Source: Bacteroidota bacterium (GTDB lineage Bacteria > Bacteroidota > Bacteroidia > NS11-12g > UBA955). From it: a stretch of DNA of 35,897 nucleotides. The stretch is from assembly GCA_024103355.1 (NCBI GenBank), contig JAGFIU010000038.1, positions 1 to 35,897 on the forward strand. The letters run 5' to 3'. A model generated the notes under the pieces. The model was not told where the DNA came from. It did no database searches and was given only the letters and a program-made list of their open reading frames with translations. Shown piece after piece: positions 15,501 through 24,154 of the stretch (position 1 is the stretch's first letter; each line of letters begins with the position of its first letter). The position numbers were made by a program, and so were the translations under genes.

Positions 15501-15804
15501 TGTCTCGTTCTTTTTCAAGCTCGTCAATGCGTGTATATAAAGCATCTTTCTCCTCCAACTTCTCAAAGGGAAGCTCTTCAATTTCTTTTCGAATCCTTAA
15601 TACCTCTTCATCAATATCTTTTAGAGAATCTTTGATGAAAGTTTTCAACTCATTAGTCTTGGCTCTAAGTTCGTCATTACTCAATGACTTGTATTCTTGA
15701 AAATACTCGTTAATTTTTTCTACATAAGGTTCCAGCTCTTTTATATCACGTTCGGATTTGCTGCCGAATATTTTTCCTAAACCTTTTAATATTCCATTAA
15801 GCAT
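12505..15804 (-). CDS. secA: Preprotein translocase ATPase SecA
   Basis: 1099 residues, the long Bacteroidota form; E. coli SecA is 901. The nucleotide-binding fold has MATGEGKT (Lys201) and DEVD with SVLIDDARTPLIISGP downstream. Inserted sequence is visible in the N-terminal region, where residues 70-110 are coiled-coil-like and Glu/Lys-rich, and between the DEAD-like motif and NBD1's later part. NBD2 motifs TNMAGRGTDI and GRSGRQGDPGSSQFFVSLED follow. The C-terminus carries the zinc-binding SEC-C motif CPCGSGKKYKNCHG. SecA drives secretory proteins through SecYEG at the inner membrane; SecG and LepB are encoded elsewhere in the window. The ATG follows its -7 element by 42 nt. Confidence 0.98.
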   Translation of the reverse strand: MLNGILKGLGKIFGSKSERDIKELEPYVEKINEYFQEYKSLSNDELRAKTNELKTFIKDSLKDIDEEVLRIRKEIEELPFEKLEEKDALYTRIDELEKERDTKLEEVLMEILPQAFAIVKDTARRFSENSIVEVLATENDKNIATRHNYVSINGNKAYYKNEWEAAGSMIKWNMVHYDVQLIGGIVLHQGKIAEMATGEGKTLVSTLPSFLNALGGRGVHVITVNDYLAKRDCEWNRPIFQFHGLSVDCIDYHRPNSPERKNAYACDIVYGTNNEFGFDYLRDNMSHTPEELVQGKLHFAMVDEVDSVLIDDARTPLIISGPVPKGNQQEFDALKPRIAALYELQRKNLTNTLVEAKRLIAEGKTGEKDGGLALLRCHRGLPKNKALIKFLSEPGIRTLLTKTENYYLQDQEKHMHIVDEGLLFVIDEKNNTIELSDRGIETMTKSGEEPDFFIMPDLGSDLADLEKSGLSEAEKAKKKDEILRNFSVKSERLHAVHQLLKAYTLFEKDIEYIVQDGKVKIVDEQTGRVLDGRRYSDGLHQAIEAKENVKIEAATQTYATITLQNYFRMYHKLSGMTGTAETEAGEFWEIYKLDVVVIPTNKPIIRHDLQDLLYKTTREKFNAVIEHIVELTKQGRPVLVGTTSVEISELLSRMLTMRKIRHNVLNAKQHQREAEIVAEAGKPGAVTIATNMAGRGTDIKITEEVRKAGGLAILGTERHESRRVDRQLRGRSGRQGDPGSSQFFVSLEDNLMRLFGSERASRVMDKLGYKEGEVLQHSMLSKNIERAQKKVEQNNFGIRKRLLEYDDVMNKQRTVIYSRRKNALFGTKIEIDIQNMLYDLLSEKINIYKEDDDYEGFKFEIYKSLAIDIEISEDEFKQEREDVVTPKVFEDAIKAYQAKNTSIIHVALPVLERIFKNEGNTVENVMVPFSDGIKRMGVVVNLKEVFANNGRSLIKSFEKAITLATIDDEWKDHLRELDDLKQTSNNAVFEQKDPLLIYKLESFNLFQSFMGRMNNNVLSFLFKARIDGGDENEVREARQIQKQSSPALKTSRDENVTNNTQSNHSERGATTPIKSEKLVGRNDPCPCGSGKKYKNCHGA

Positions 15805-15846
15805 ATTGTGTATTGTGTCTGTGTTATTCCTTTTTTAAAGGAAGCG

Positions 15847-15854
15847 CAAAATTA
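15847..15854 (-). promoter_or_regulatory. Promoter -7 element for secA
   Basis: TAATTTTG followed by C on the minus strand, 42 nt before the secA ATG. Confidence 0.65.
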
Positions 15855-15960
15855 GTTTTTTCGCGGGAATAATTTGGGGTATCAATAATAAAACTAAAAG
15901 GAATAATGATACGGATTGATAGAAAAAGTGCAGCACTATTCCATTATGTTGCTGTTGGCT

Positions 15961-16983
15961 TTATGCCGTTGTTGTATGAAATCTTCCCTTGCTGAATATC
16001 TTTTTGTTGGCTGCATGTTTTCTACGCCATTCTTTTTGACTGCTTTCATCCCAAGATATTACCTCTTTACATTCTTCTGAACAGCAATGGTTATATTTGG
16101 AAGCACACTCTTCACACTGAATAAACAATAGGTTGCAACCTGTATTTACGCAATTGACATGTGTGTCACAAGGTTTCCCGCATTGATGACAATGAGCAAT
16201 TATATCACAAGAAATGCTCTCCGCCAATCTTTCATCAAAAACAAAATTTTTCCCTATGAATTTGTTGGGCAACCCTTGTTCTTTGACTTGCCTTGCATAT
16301 TCAATAATGCCCCCATTGAGTTGATATACATTATTAAATCCTTTGTATTTCAAATAAGCACTTGCTTTTTCGCATCGAATTCCTCCGGTACAATACATTA
16401 CAACCGGCTTATCTTTATTGTCTTTTAACATTTCTGCTACTTTTGGCAGTTGTTCTCTAAATGTTTCAACATCAGGAAGAATTGCGTTTTCAAAATGTCC
16501 GATTTCGCTCTCATAGTGATTACGCATGTCAACAAGAATGGTTTCTTTTTGTGATGTTAGTTCATTGAATTCTTCTGCTGACAAATGTTTTCCGCAATTA
16601 GAGGGATTAAAGTCAGGGTCTTCTATGCCATCAGCAACAATCTTTTTACGTACTTTGATGGTAAGTTTGAAAAAGGATTTGCCATTGTCTTCTCTGGCAA
16701 TATTTAGCCGGATTCCATTCAGAAAGTCTATCCCATATAAAAATTCTTTGAATGCATCAAAATTTGCTGTAGGAACGGAAAACTGAGCATTGATTCCTTC
16801 TTTCGAAACATAAATCCTTCCCAATACACCCAATTGCGAAAAATTGTAAAACAAATAATCTCTAAAAAAAATTGGGTTTTTAATCTGTTGGTATTTGTAA
16901 AGCGAAATGGTTGTTCGTTCTTCATTAGCCTTTTGGATTCTATCCTTCAGCTCCTTGCCATTTACTCTGTTGTGTAAAATCAT
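15961..16983 (-). CDS. trhO: tRNA uridine(34) hydroxylase TrhO (rhodanese-like)
   Basis: 340 residues matching YceA/TrhO. An N-terminal acylphosphatase-like domain (LYKYQQIKNPIFFRDYLF, GRIYVSKEGINAQFSVP) is followed by a rhodanese domain with the active-site Cys198 in VVMYCTGGIRCEKAS. The Cys-rich tail (CHQCGKPCDTHVNC...CEECASKYNHCCSEEC) probably binds metal. In E. coli and Bacillus, TrhO adds the oxygen-dependent hydroxyl of ho5U34 in some tRNAs. Length is typical. The ATG lies 4 nt after TAATTTTG, so the transcript is probably leaderless. It follows purL on the same strand but with 79 nt between them, so it is likely separate. Confidence 0.94.
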   Translation of the reverse strand: MILHNRVNGKELKDRIQKANEERTTISLYKYQQIKNPIFFRDYLFYNFSQLGVLGRIYVSKEGINAQFSVPTANFDAFKEFLYGIDFLNGIRLNIAREDNGKSFFKLTIKVRKKIVADGIEDPDFNPSNCGKHLSAEEFNELTSQKETILVDMRNHYESEIGHFENAILPDVETFREQLPKVAEMLKDNKDKPVVMYCTGGIRCEKASAYLKYKGFNNVYQLNGGIIEYARQVKEQGLPNKFIGKNFVFDERLAESISCDIIAHCHQCGKPCDTHVNCVNTGCNLLFIQCEECASKYNHCCSEECKEVISWDESSQKEWRRKHAANKKIFSKGRFHTTTA

Positions 16984-16987
16984 ATTT

Positions 16988-16995
16988 CAAAATTA
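16988..16995 (-). promoter_or_regulatory. Promoter -7 element for trhO
   Basis: TAATTTTG on the minus strand, ending 4 nt before the ATG. Transcription would start at or next to the A of the start codon. Confidence 0.5.
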
Positions 16996-17062
16996 ATTTC
17001 TCTTTGTCTGAACACTTCAATAATTAGATATAATACTGAAAACAATAAACCTAATTCAAGAT

Positions 17063-20000
17063 TTATAGATAGTAATCAACTCCGTTTTTGAAAATATTGT
17101 GATAACAAGCATCCGGAATATTTTTGAAAAGTCCGTCTGCAAAACGCTCTGCATGTCCCATTCGACCGTAAATTTTTCCTGATTCACTGGTAACTCCTTC
17201 TATTCCAAATAATGAATTGTTTGGGTTAAAAGGCATTCCGTGAGCGATATTACCATCAAAATCTACATATTGTGTTGCGATTTGTCCTTTGCGATAAAGG
17301 GTTTCTAATACTTCTTTGTTTGCAACAAATCTGCCTTCACCATGACTGATGGGAATAGTGAAGGTTTTGTCTTTCATTCCTTTGAGCCAAGGACTATGGT
17401 CGTTCATTACTTTTACATTGACCATTTGTGAAATATGTCTGCCAATAGCGTTGTGTGCAAGGGTAGGTGATTCGGAATCAAGGTCGCGAATTTGACCATA
17501 AGGAAGCAATCCCGATTTGACCAATGCCTGAAAACCATTGCATATTCCCAATATCATCCCGTCTCTGTCCAAGAGTTGATGAACTGCTTCTTTCATTTTG
17601 GCATTTTTAAGGACATTTACAATGAATTTTGCTGAACCATCAGGTTCATCACCTGCAGAAAAGCCACCGCTAAAAACCAAAATCTGTGAATTGTTTATCT
17701 CTTTTACCCATGCCTCAATACTATCGTTTAATAATGATTGATTGATATTGACCAAAGGCAATGAACTGATTATTGCACCTTCTTTTCTAAATGCATTTGC
17801 GGTTTCATATTCACAGTTTGTTCCCGGAAAAACAGGGACAAAAACACGTGGTTTGATACCGTGTTTTATAAGATTGATTGTGGTGGGATGACTGTTATTG
17901 ATTGAATCGGAAAATTCAATAATCTCTTTTTTCTTCTCTTTGGTTGGAAATAATTCCTCGAAAGTATGGTTGAATGCTGAAAGTAATTCTGCAATCTCAA
18001 ACTTTTCATTGTTGATTGATAAATAAGAGGTGTTATTTACACTTCCTATTTTACTAAATAACGGATGATTGATTTCTTGAACCGTTTCAATAATCATACT
18101 GCCTATGCTTTTTGCCAAAGGATTTTCAGAAATGGTTACTTCACATCCAAGATTATTACCAAAACTCATTTGCGAAAGCGCAACAGCAATACCGCCTTCT
18201 TTGATAGTCTTAGCAGAAATAATAGTTCCTAAACCTATTTTTTGATAGATATAATCGAAGGCTTCCTTGAGTGATTTGTAATCAGGTAGATTGTTTTCCT
18301 GTGGTGTATGATTAAATAGATACAAATAATTGCCCGCTTTTTTGAATTCAGGAGAAATAACGTTTTTCTTCTTTCCCGGTGCACAAGCAAAAGAAATGAG
18401 GGTGGGAGGGACGTTTAATTCTCCAAAGGAACCACTCATACTGTCTTTGCCTCCAATTGCAGCCAATTCCAGATTCATTTGTGCATCATAAGCACCGAGT
18501 AGTGAAGCCAGAGGCTTACCCCATTTTTCAGGGTTATTTCCCAATTTTTCAAAATATTCTTGAAAACTAAGTCTGATATCTTGGTATCTTCCACCCATTG
18601 CAACAATTTTTGCAACACTTTCAACAACAGCAAAGGCAGCACCTGTCATTGAGTTTGTGCTGCTTAAATCCGCATCAAATCCCCAACTTGCCATCGATAC
18701 TGTTTCTATGTCTTTTGCATTGAGAACCGGCAGGGTATGGACACTGCCTTCCATTTCGGTGATTTGATTCCTACCGCCCAATGGCATAGCTACTGTGGTT
18801 CCACCCACTGTACTGTCAAACATTTCTACCAAACCCTTTTTACTGCTTATATTCTTTTCTGAAAGTGTGTGTATCAGGTTTTCTTTGTTAAAGACAGGAT
18901 ATTGTTCAGATATTGTTTCCAAATGGCTTACTGTAGCAGTCTGTGTTTTAGCACAGCCATTGGTATCAATGAATTCTCTGCTTAAATCAACAATTTTCTT
19001 CCCACGCCAGAACATCTGCATTCTACCGCTGTTTGTTACTTTGGCCACCTCAACGGCTACAATGTTTTCTTTATTACATTCTGCAATAAACCTGTTTTTA
19101 TCTTTAGGGTCAATGACAACTGCCATTCGTTCCTGGCTTTCAGAAATTGCGAGTTCTGTTCCGTTAAGTCCTTCATATTTTAGGGGTAAGACATCAAGAT
19201 TGATTTCAAGACTATCAGCAATTTCGCCAATAGCAACGGATACCCCTCCGGCTCCGAAGTCGTTTGATTTTTTTATCATCAAACTAACCTCAGGATTCCT
19301 GAATAATCTTTGGATTTTGCGTTCTTCTACCGCATTTCCTTTTTGTACCTCTGTGCTTAACGTATGAATACTGCTTTCATCTTGCTCTTTACTTGAACCT
19401 GTTGCACCACCTATTCCGTCACGACCTGTTGCACCACCCAAAATGATGATGATATCTCCTGTTTTGGGATTTTCGCGTTTAACCGAACTAACAGAAGAGG
19501 CACCCACCACAAAGCCTACTTCCATTCGTTTGGCTTTATATCCTTCGTGATAAATTTCACTCACTTGTGAAGTTGCCAATCCAAATTGATTTCCATAGCT
19601 ACTATACCCGTTTGCGGCTTGTTTTGTAATAGTCCTTTGTGGTAATTTGCCTCGCATGGTTTTTTCTATTGGTTCTAAAACATTTCCGGCACCGGTGAGA
19701 CGCATTGCCTGATATACGTATGAACGTCCGCTTAGAGGATCGCGAATAGCTCCGCCTAAACAAGTGCTCGCACCTCCAAAAGGCTCAATTTCTGTGGGAT
19801 GGTTATGGGTTTCGTTTTTAAACAACAAATACCAGGGTTCTTTTTTGCCGTCATATTCCACATCAATTGCGATTGTGCAAGCATTTATCTCATCTGATAT
19901 AACAAGATTGTCTAATTTTCCGGTTTTGTTGAAATATTTGGCGCAAATAGTACCAAGGTCCATCAATGAGATTGGTTTGTGTGTTCTGCCTAATTGCTTC

Positions 20001-20746
20001 CTTTTTTCTAAATAATCATTGAAGATTTTTTCTAATGTTTCTTTAAACCGTCCTTCAAAAGTAATATTGGTAAGCTCTGTGTTAAATGTAGTGTGACGGC
20101 AATGGTCACTCCAATATGTATCCAAAACTTTAAGCTCTGTTTCGCTTGGATTTCTGTTTTCAGATTTAAAATATTGTTGAATGTATTCTAAATCATCAAA
20201 GCCGAAAGCAAAATTGTTTTGTGTGTAAAATGAATAAAGCTCTTCGGAGTTCCACTGATTAAATTCTGAATAAGTCACGACATCTGAAGGAGTATCAACA
20301 GCAGGGTATTCAATAGTGTCTAAGTTTTTCTCTCTACTTTCTACTTTGTTTATAAGAAGTGATTTTACTTGAATCAATTCTTTGTCAGTAATTCCTTCTA
20401 TATCAATGAGTTTACCGCTTCTGACTTTTGCATTTGTAGCATTTGTGAGCAGCGCTATACTCTGTTCAGCACTGTCGGCCCTTTGGTCATATTGTCCGGG
20501 TAAAAACTCTAATGCAATAAAATGCCCTTTCGCAGGGTTTGCATCATAGGAAATATCTACAACAGGATCTACAAAAATTGCTTTTTTTGCTTTGATAAAG
20601 TCGGTTTCATCCAAGTTGAAGACATCATAAATATTATAAACTTTTGCTCCGTATGCATTTGGAACAATCTGTTTTATTTCACTCAATACCTTGGAACTTT
20701 CAACATCAAATAGCTCTTTCTTACCTACAAAAATCCGTTTGTTCAT
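17063..20746 (-). CDS. purL: Phosphoribosylformylglycinamidine synthase, single chain
   Basis: 1227 residues, the large fused form of PurL that converts FGAR, glutamine and ATP to FGAM in purine synthesis. An N-terminal PurS-like part is followed by a linker with VLDTYWSDHCRHTTF and two AIRS-like halves (FKNETHNHPTEIEPFGGASTC; GGATGRDGIGGATGSS; IGGKDSMSGSF). A class I glutaminase domain ends the chain, starting at PRVFVPVFPGTNCEYETANAF, with nucleophile Cys1069 in GICNGFQALVKSG and the His/Glu region near ISHGEGRFV. It is complete. No other pur gene is adjacent. Its -7 element is TAATTTCG. Confidence 0.98.
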   Translation of the reverse strand: MNKRIFVGKKELFDVESSKVLSEIKQIVPNAYGAKVYNIYDVFNLDETDFIKAKKAIFVDPVVDISYDANPAKGHFIALEFLPGQYDQRADSAEQSIALLTNATNAKVRSGKLIDIEGITDKELIQVKSLLINKVESREKNLDTIEYPAVDTPSDVVTYSEFNQWNSEELYSFYTQNNFAFGFDDLEYIQQYFKSENRNPSETELKVLDTYWSDHCRHTTFNTELTNITFEGRFKETLEKIFNDYLEKRKQLGRTHKPISLMDLGTICAKYFNKTGKLDNLVISDEINACTIAIDVEYDGKKEPWYLLFKNETHNHPTEIEPFGGASTCLGGAIRDPLSGRSYVYQAMRLTGAGNVLEPIEKTMRGKLPQRTITKQAANGYSSYGNQFGLATSQVSEIYHEGYKAKRMEVGFVVGASSVSSVKRENPKTGDIIIILGGATGRDGIGGATGSSKEQDESSIHTLSTEVQKGNAVEERKIQRLFRNPEVSLMIKKSNDFGAGGVSVAIGEIADSLEINLDVLPLKYEGLNGTELAISESQERMAVVIDPKDKNRFIAECNKENIVAVEVAKVTNSGRMQMFWRGKKIVDLSREFIDTNGCAKTQTATVSHLETISEQYPVFNKENLIHTLSEKNISSKKGLVEMFDSTVGGTTVAMPLGGRNQITEMEGSVHTLPVLNAKDIETVSMASWGFDADLSSTNSMTGAAFAVVESVAKIVAMGGRYQDIRLSFQEYFEKLGNNPEKWGKPLASLLGAYDAQMNLELAAIGGKDSMSGSFGELNVPPTLISFACAPGKKKNVISPEFKKAGNYLYLFNHTPQENNLPDYKSLKEAFDYIYQKIGLGTIISAKTIKEGGIAVALSQMSFGNNLGCEVTISENPLAKSIGSMIIETVQEINHPLFSKIGSVNNTSYLSINNEKFEIAELLSAFNHTFEELFPTKEKKKEIIEFSDSINNSHPTTINLIKHGIKPRVFVPVFPGTNCEYETANAFRKEGAIISSLPLVNINQSLLNDSIEAWVKEINNSQILVFSGGFSAGDEPDGSAKFIVNVLKNAKMKEAVHQLLDRDGMILGICNGFQALVKSGLLPYGQIRDLDSESPTLAHNAIGRHISQMVNVKVMNDHSPWLKGMKDKTFTIPISHGEGRFVANKEVLETLYRKGQIATQYVDFDGNIAHGMPFNPNNSLFGIEGVTSESGKIYGRMGHAERFADGLFKNIPDACYHNIFKNGVDYYL

Positions 20747-20764
20747 ACATTAAAATAAGAGTTG

Positions 20765-20772
20765 CGAAATTA
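20765..20772 (-). promoter_or_regulatory. Promoter -7 element for purL
   Basis: TAATTTCG followed by C on the minus strand, 18 nt before the ATG. One base departs from the consensus. Confidence 0.45.
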
Positions 20773-20837
20773 CTTTAAAATGATGAATGTTTTGGGATGA
20801 ATAATAAGCTAAAAAAAGTCAAAAAGAAGTAAGTCAA

Positions 20838-21452
20838 TTATATCAACTCACCCTTAGCTTGTCTTATGATAACGGGTTCGTCTTCGGTCAAATCCACTAC
20901 AGTAGAAGGGATATTTCCCCCACTTCCGGAAGAAACCATGAAATCAACTTGATTATAAAAAGTATTCATAATTTCTTCGGGGTCTGTGTGATAGTCCAAA
21001 ATTTCGTCTTCTGAGTGAACGGATGTTGAAATAAGCGGACTCCCGAGTTCTTGTGAAATTAAGAGTGGAATTTTATTGTCAGGAATTCTGATTCCTAATG
21101 TCTTTCTATTGGTTAAAAACAGCTTGGGTATATTGGAGTTTGCTTTTAGAATAAAGGTAAATGGTCCCGGAAAGTTACGTTTTAAAGTTTTGTAAACCGG
21201 AGTGGAGAAAGGTTGGGTATATTCAGAAATATTTTTGAGGTCAGGAAAAATAACGGAGAGGTTAGATTTTTCAGGCTTTTTGCCTATGAGCTTACAGATA
21301 CGTTCTATCCCTCTTTTATTATTAAGACCACATACAATTGCATAAATTGTATCAGTCGGTATAATGCCAATCTCTCCGTTATTAAGACGTTTCGAAACTT
21401 CCGTAATTATCCTGCCATCAGGATTCCATTCAAAAGTTTCAAAAAATTCCAT
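20838..21452 (-). CDS. YciO-type Sua5/YrdC family protein
   Basis: 204 residues with the Sua5/YrdC/YwlC fold: GEIGIIPTDTIYAIVCGL, ERICKLIGKKPEKSNLSVIF, FPGPFTFILKA, RKTLGIRIPDN and SPLISTSVH. The order and the acidic C-terminal part (DPEEIMNTFYNQVDFMVSSG, STVVDLTEDEPVIIRQAKGEL) match E. coli YciO closely. YrdC/Sua5 makes threonylcarbamoyl-AMP for t6A37 in tRNA; YciO is a paralogue whose TC-AMP activity is weak or unclear. It is last in the operon sucC-mscL-DUF3078-yciO, with only 2 nt after the DUF3078 stop. Whether another YrdC exists in this genome cannot be seen here. Confidence 0.9.
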   Translation of the reverse strand: MEFFETFEWNPDGRIITEVSKRLNNGEIGIIPTDTIYAIVCGLNNKRGIERICKLIGKKPEKSNLSVIFPDLKNISEYTQPFSTPVYKTLKRNFPGPFTFILKANSNIPKLFLTNRKTLGIRIPDNKIPLLISQELGSPLISTSVHSEDEILDYHTDPEEIMNTFYNQVDFMVSSGSGGNIPSTVVDLTEDEPVIIRQAKGELI

Positions 21453-21454
21453 GA

Positions 21455-22468
21455 TTATAATCGGTCTCCAAACATATAGGAAAATCCAATCCCAAGAACA
21501 TGTTTGAATTGAACACGTGGATTAACCATTGGAGTTTCGGGCGTAACATCAATGTCATCATCATATATCAGCTGGGTGTAAATAGATGCAGTGATATATT
21601 TATTTACTTTCATATTGATGGTTGTTTCCCAATTAACATCAGTTTTATTGAGTGTTTTATAATTTGTAAATAAATCAACTCTGGTTTTGAGATTTGTATT
21701 TTGTATTATGTCTTTATTAAACATCATGCTCAAGTACCAACCGAACTCGGTTCTGAATTTTTGACCGGTTCCGGCTATTGGATTCCCGTTTCCATCTGTC
21801 TCAGCCTTTTTCACACCAAATGCACCAAGATCTGCTAAACGTTGTTCATTCACTATAGTAAACTTTCCTGTTACAGGAGATAGATAGAATGAAAGAAAAG
21901 AAGAGGGTTTGTAATCAAATCCAAGAGAGAGCATACCATAGGCGGGTGCAATAAAATTAGAAATATGCTGACCGCTGGTTCCCGTTGCCGGATCAAAAGG
22001 TGCATATCCGGGGAAGAATTGAGATTTGAATTCTAACAAAGCAGTATAATTGAGTTTTGGAGTAATTTTTCTTCCGTATTTTGATAGTAATGAGAGTTTG
22101 TCTTCATTTTTATAAAACTTATTAATTGTTCCATCGGGATACTTTGCAGCACCATTTCTAATGGTGCCCCATGAAGCATCTAAATAGTTTTCCCATGTCA
22201 TTTGCTTTGTTTTGTATATAGCAAACGAACTACCGATAACAGAGAATGCAACAGAACTTTGTCCTCCGGCAGCCCAATTCTTAAGGCCTACATTGGTGAA
22301 ATTAGTGCTAAGAAATCCTCCTTTTAACCAACCTTTATCTTCTGTCTTAAAATCTTTTTTTGTATCAACAAACTTCTTTACATCAGCATCTTGTGCCTTG
22401 GTAATATGCGAAAGAAGCAACAAAAAAGCCGCAATAAATGCAGCTTTTGAAATATTTCTAAAATTCAT
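21455..22468 (-). CDS. DUF3078 domain outer-membrane-type protein
   Basis: 337 residues with a signal peptide (AAFIAAFLLLLSHITKAQ, cleavage after TKA). The DUF3078 signature follows: GWLKGGFLSTNFTNVGLKNWAAGGQSSVAFSV. The remainder is rich in alternating aromatic and polar stretches and ends FSYMFGDRL, a terminal pattern like outer-membrane beta-barrels, which supports an outer-membrane location. The family is confined mainly to Bacteroidota and has no defined function. It lies 6 nt after mscL and 2 nt before the yciO-like gene, so it is part of that transcript. Confidence 0.9.
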   Translation of the reverse strand: MNFRNISKAAFIAAFLLLLSHITKAQDADVKKFVDTKKDFKTEDKGWLKGGFLSTNFTNVGLKNWAAGGQSSVAFSVIGSSFAIYKTKQMTWENYLDASWGTIRNGAAKYPDGTINKFYKNEDKLSLLSKYGRKITPKLNYTALLEFKSQFFPGYAPFDPATGTSGQHISNFIAPAYGMLSLGFDYKPSSFLSFYLSPVTGKFTIVNEQRLADLGAFGVKKAETDGNGNPIAGTGQKFRTEFGWYLSMMFNKDIIQNTNLKTRVDLFTNYKTLNKTDVNWETTINMKVNKYITASIYTQLIYDDDIDVTPETPMVNPRVQFKHVLGIGFSYMFGDRL

Positions 22469-22474
22469 CTTTGA

Positions 22475-22858
22475 TTATTTGTTTTTTAATAAGTCTCTAA
22501 TTTCGGTTAATAATTTTTCTTCATTTGATGGAGCGGGGGGAGCAGCAGGTGCTACTTCTTCTTTCTTTTTTAATGAGCTGATACCTTTTATCATCATAAA
22601 CAGAACAAAAGCGATAATGATAAAATTGATTACGTTGGAAAGGAAGTTTCCATACTTCACCGTACCAAAAATTGTTAACTCTGCAATATCTTTAAGATTT
22701 GCAGCCTCTAAAGCCGGATTCAGAAGTAGAGGGGTGATTACATCGTTAACAAACGAAGTAATAATTTGTCCAAAAGCACCACCAATAATAACGGCTACGG
22801 CTAAATCAACTACATTGCCTCTAACGGCAAATTCTTTAAATTCTTTTAATAGTCCCAT
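22475..22858 (-). CDS. mscL: Large-conductance mechanosensitive channel MscL
   Basis: 127 residues with the usual MscL layout. The amphipathic N-terminal helix GLLKEFKEFAVRGNVVDLAVAVIIGGAFG runs into TM1, followed by ITSFVNDVITPLL. A periplasmic loop precedes TM2 (GNFLSNVINFIIIAFVLFMMIKG), and a charged C-terminal helix bundle segment follows an Ala/Pro linker (EEVAPAAPPAPSNEEKLLTEIRDLL). The homopentamer opens under membrane tension and releases solutes in hypo-osmotic shock. It lies 11 nt downstream of sucC. Confidence 0.97.
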   Translation of the reverse strand: MGLLKEFKEFAVRGNVVDLAVAVIIGGAFGQIITSFVNDVITPLLLNPALEAANLKDIAELTIFGTVKYGNFLSNVINFIIIAFVLFMMIKGISSLKKKEEVAPAAPPAPSNEEKLLTEIRDLLKNK

Positions 22859-22869
22859 AGAATGTTTTA

Positions 22870-24084
22870 TTAATTATTGATTAGATTTTTTACTAATTCA
22901 GCAGCTTCTTTGAGCTGGATAGCAGAATATACTTTCAAACCTGAATTGTCAATGATTTGCTTGGCTTCTTCTGCATTGGTTCCTTGTAGCCTCACAATGA
23001 TAGGTACATTTACATTTCCTAAATTTTTGTATGCTTCAACAACACCGTTAGCAACCCTATCACAACGCACAATACCCCCAAAAATATTGATAAGTATAGC
23101 TTTTACATTAGGATCCTTTAAAATGATTTTGAAACCTGCTTCCACGGTCTCAGCATTGGCAGTTCCTCCAACATCTAAGAAATTAGCCGGTTCACCACCG
23201 GATAATTTAATAATATCCATGGTAGCCATTGCCAACCCTGCACCGTTTACCATACATCCTACATTTCCTTCAAGTTTTACATAATTCAAGTTGTATTTCT
23301 TTGCCTCAACTTCGGTCGGGTCTTCTTCGGTTTCATCTCTTAATGCCTCAAGGTCAGGATGTCTGTATAGAGCGTTTTCATCCAAATTTACTTTTGCATC
23401 TACTGCAATAATTCTATCATCAGAAGTTTTTAAAACAGGATTTATTTCAAACATGGAAGAATCAGTGGCATCATAGGCTTTATATAATGCACTTACAAAC
23501 TTTACCATTTCTTTGGCAGCTTTGTCTTGAAGATTTAGGTTATAAGCTATTTTGCGAGCCTGAAAAGGTTGCAATCCAACAGCAGGATCTATAAACTCTT
23601 TATGAATTTTCTCCGGGCTGTTTTCAGCTACTTCTTCAATATCCATACCACCTTCGGTAGTATATATAATTACGTTTTTTCCGCTTTGACGGTCTAACAA
23701 AACGCTCATATAGAATTCTTTGGGTTCACTAGGTCCTGGATAAAATACGTCTTGAGCAACCAAAACTTTATTCACTTTTTTACCTGATGCACCGGTTTGT
23801 TTTGTAACCAAAATATTGCCTAAAAGATTATGAGAAATTGTTTTAACATCATCAAGAGATTTTGCCAATGCTACACCTCTTTGCTCTGTATCAACTATTT
23901 TCCCTTTTCCTCTTCCACCGGCATGAATTTGAGCTTTCACCACAAGCCATCCGCTTCCGGTTTCTTGTTGAACTCTTTTACCTGCTTCTACTGCTTGTGC
24001 CGGGGTGTCGGCAACCACTCCTTCTTGTATTGCAACTCCATAACTTTTAAGGATTTGCTTTGCCTGATATTCGTGAATATTCAT
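22870..24084 (-). CDS. sucC: Succinyl-CoA synthetase, beta subunit
   Basis: 404 residues, slightly longer than the E. coli protein. It starts MNIHEYQAKQILKSYGV, which is characteristic. ATP-grasp parts include VVKAQIHAGGRGKGKIV, FEINPVLKTSDDRIIAVDAKVNLDE and, in the C-terminal flavodoxin-like domain, LDVGGTANAETVEAGFKIIL and INIFGGIVRCDRVANGVVEA. With SucD, which is not nearby, it interconverts succinyl-CoA and succinate with nucleotide phosphorylation in the citric acid cycle. It is first gene of a four-gene operon, with a -7 element 40 nt upstream of the ATG. Confidence 0.97.
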   Translation of the reverse strand: MNIHEYQAKQILKSYGVAIQEGVVADTPAQAVEAGKRVQQETGSGWLVVKAQIHAGGRGKGKIVDTEQRGVALAKSLDDVKTISHNLLGNILVTKQTGASGKKVNKVLVAQDVFYPGPSEPKEFYMSVLLDRQSGKNVIIYTTEGGMDIEEVAENSPEKIHKEFIDPAVGLQPFQARKIAYNLNLQDKAAKEMVKFVSALYKAYDATDSSMFEINPVLKTSDDRIIAVDAKVNLDENALYRHPDLEALRDETEEDPTEVEAKKYNLNYVKLEGNVGCMVNGAGLAMATMDIIKLSGGEPANFLDVGGTANAETVEAGFKIILKDPNVKAILINIFGGIVRCDRVANGVVEAYKNLGNVNVPIIVRLQGTNAEEAKQIIDNSGLKVYSAIQLKEAAELVKNLINN

Positions 24085-24124
24085 TATTTAATTTGAATAA
24101 AATTATTTGTTTTTTTTAGGGGTG

Positions 24125-24132
24125 CAAATATA
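24125..24132 (-). promoter_or_regulatory. Promoter -7 element for the sucC operon
   Basis: TATATTTG followed by C on the minus strand, 40 nt before the sucC ATG. Confidence 0.65.
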
Positions 24133-24154
24133 GAAAAAAACGAACTTGATTTTC

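Noticed and set aside
15905-15935. AGTGCTGCACT followed by T residues on the minus strand as a trhO terminator
   Set aside because: Only a 4-bp stem with a 3-nt loop; too weak to call.
18795-19367. 190-codon open frame opposite purL, and similar long frames opposite secA, mgtE and sucC
   Set aside because: They lie wholly inside clearly conserved genes on the other strand, show no domain motifs and have no promoter element; they are shadows of the real frame.
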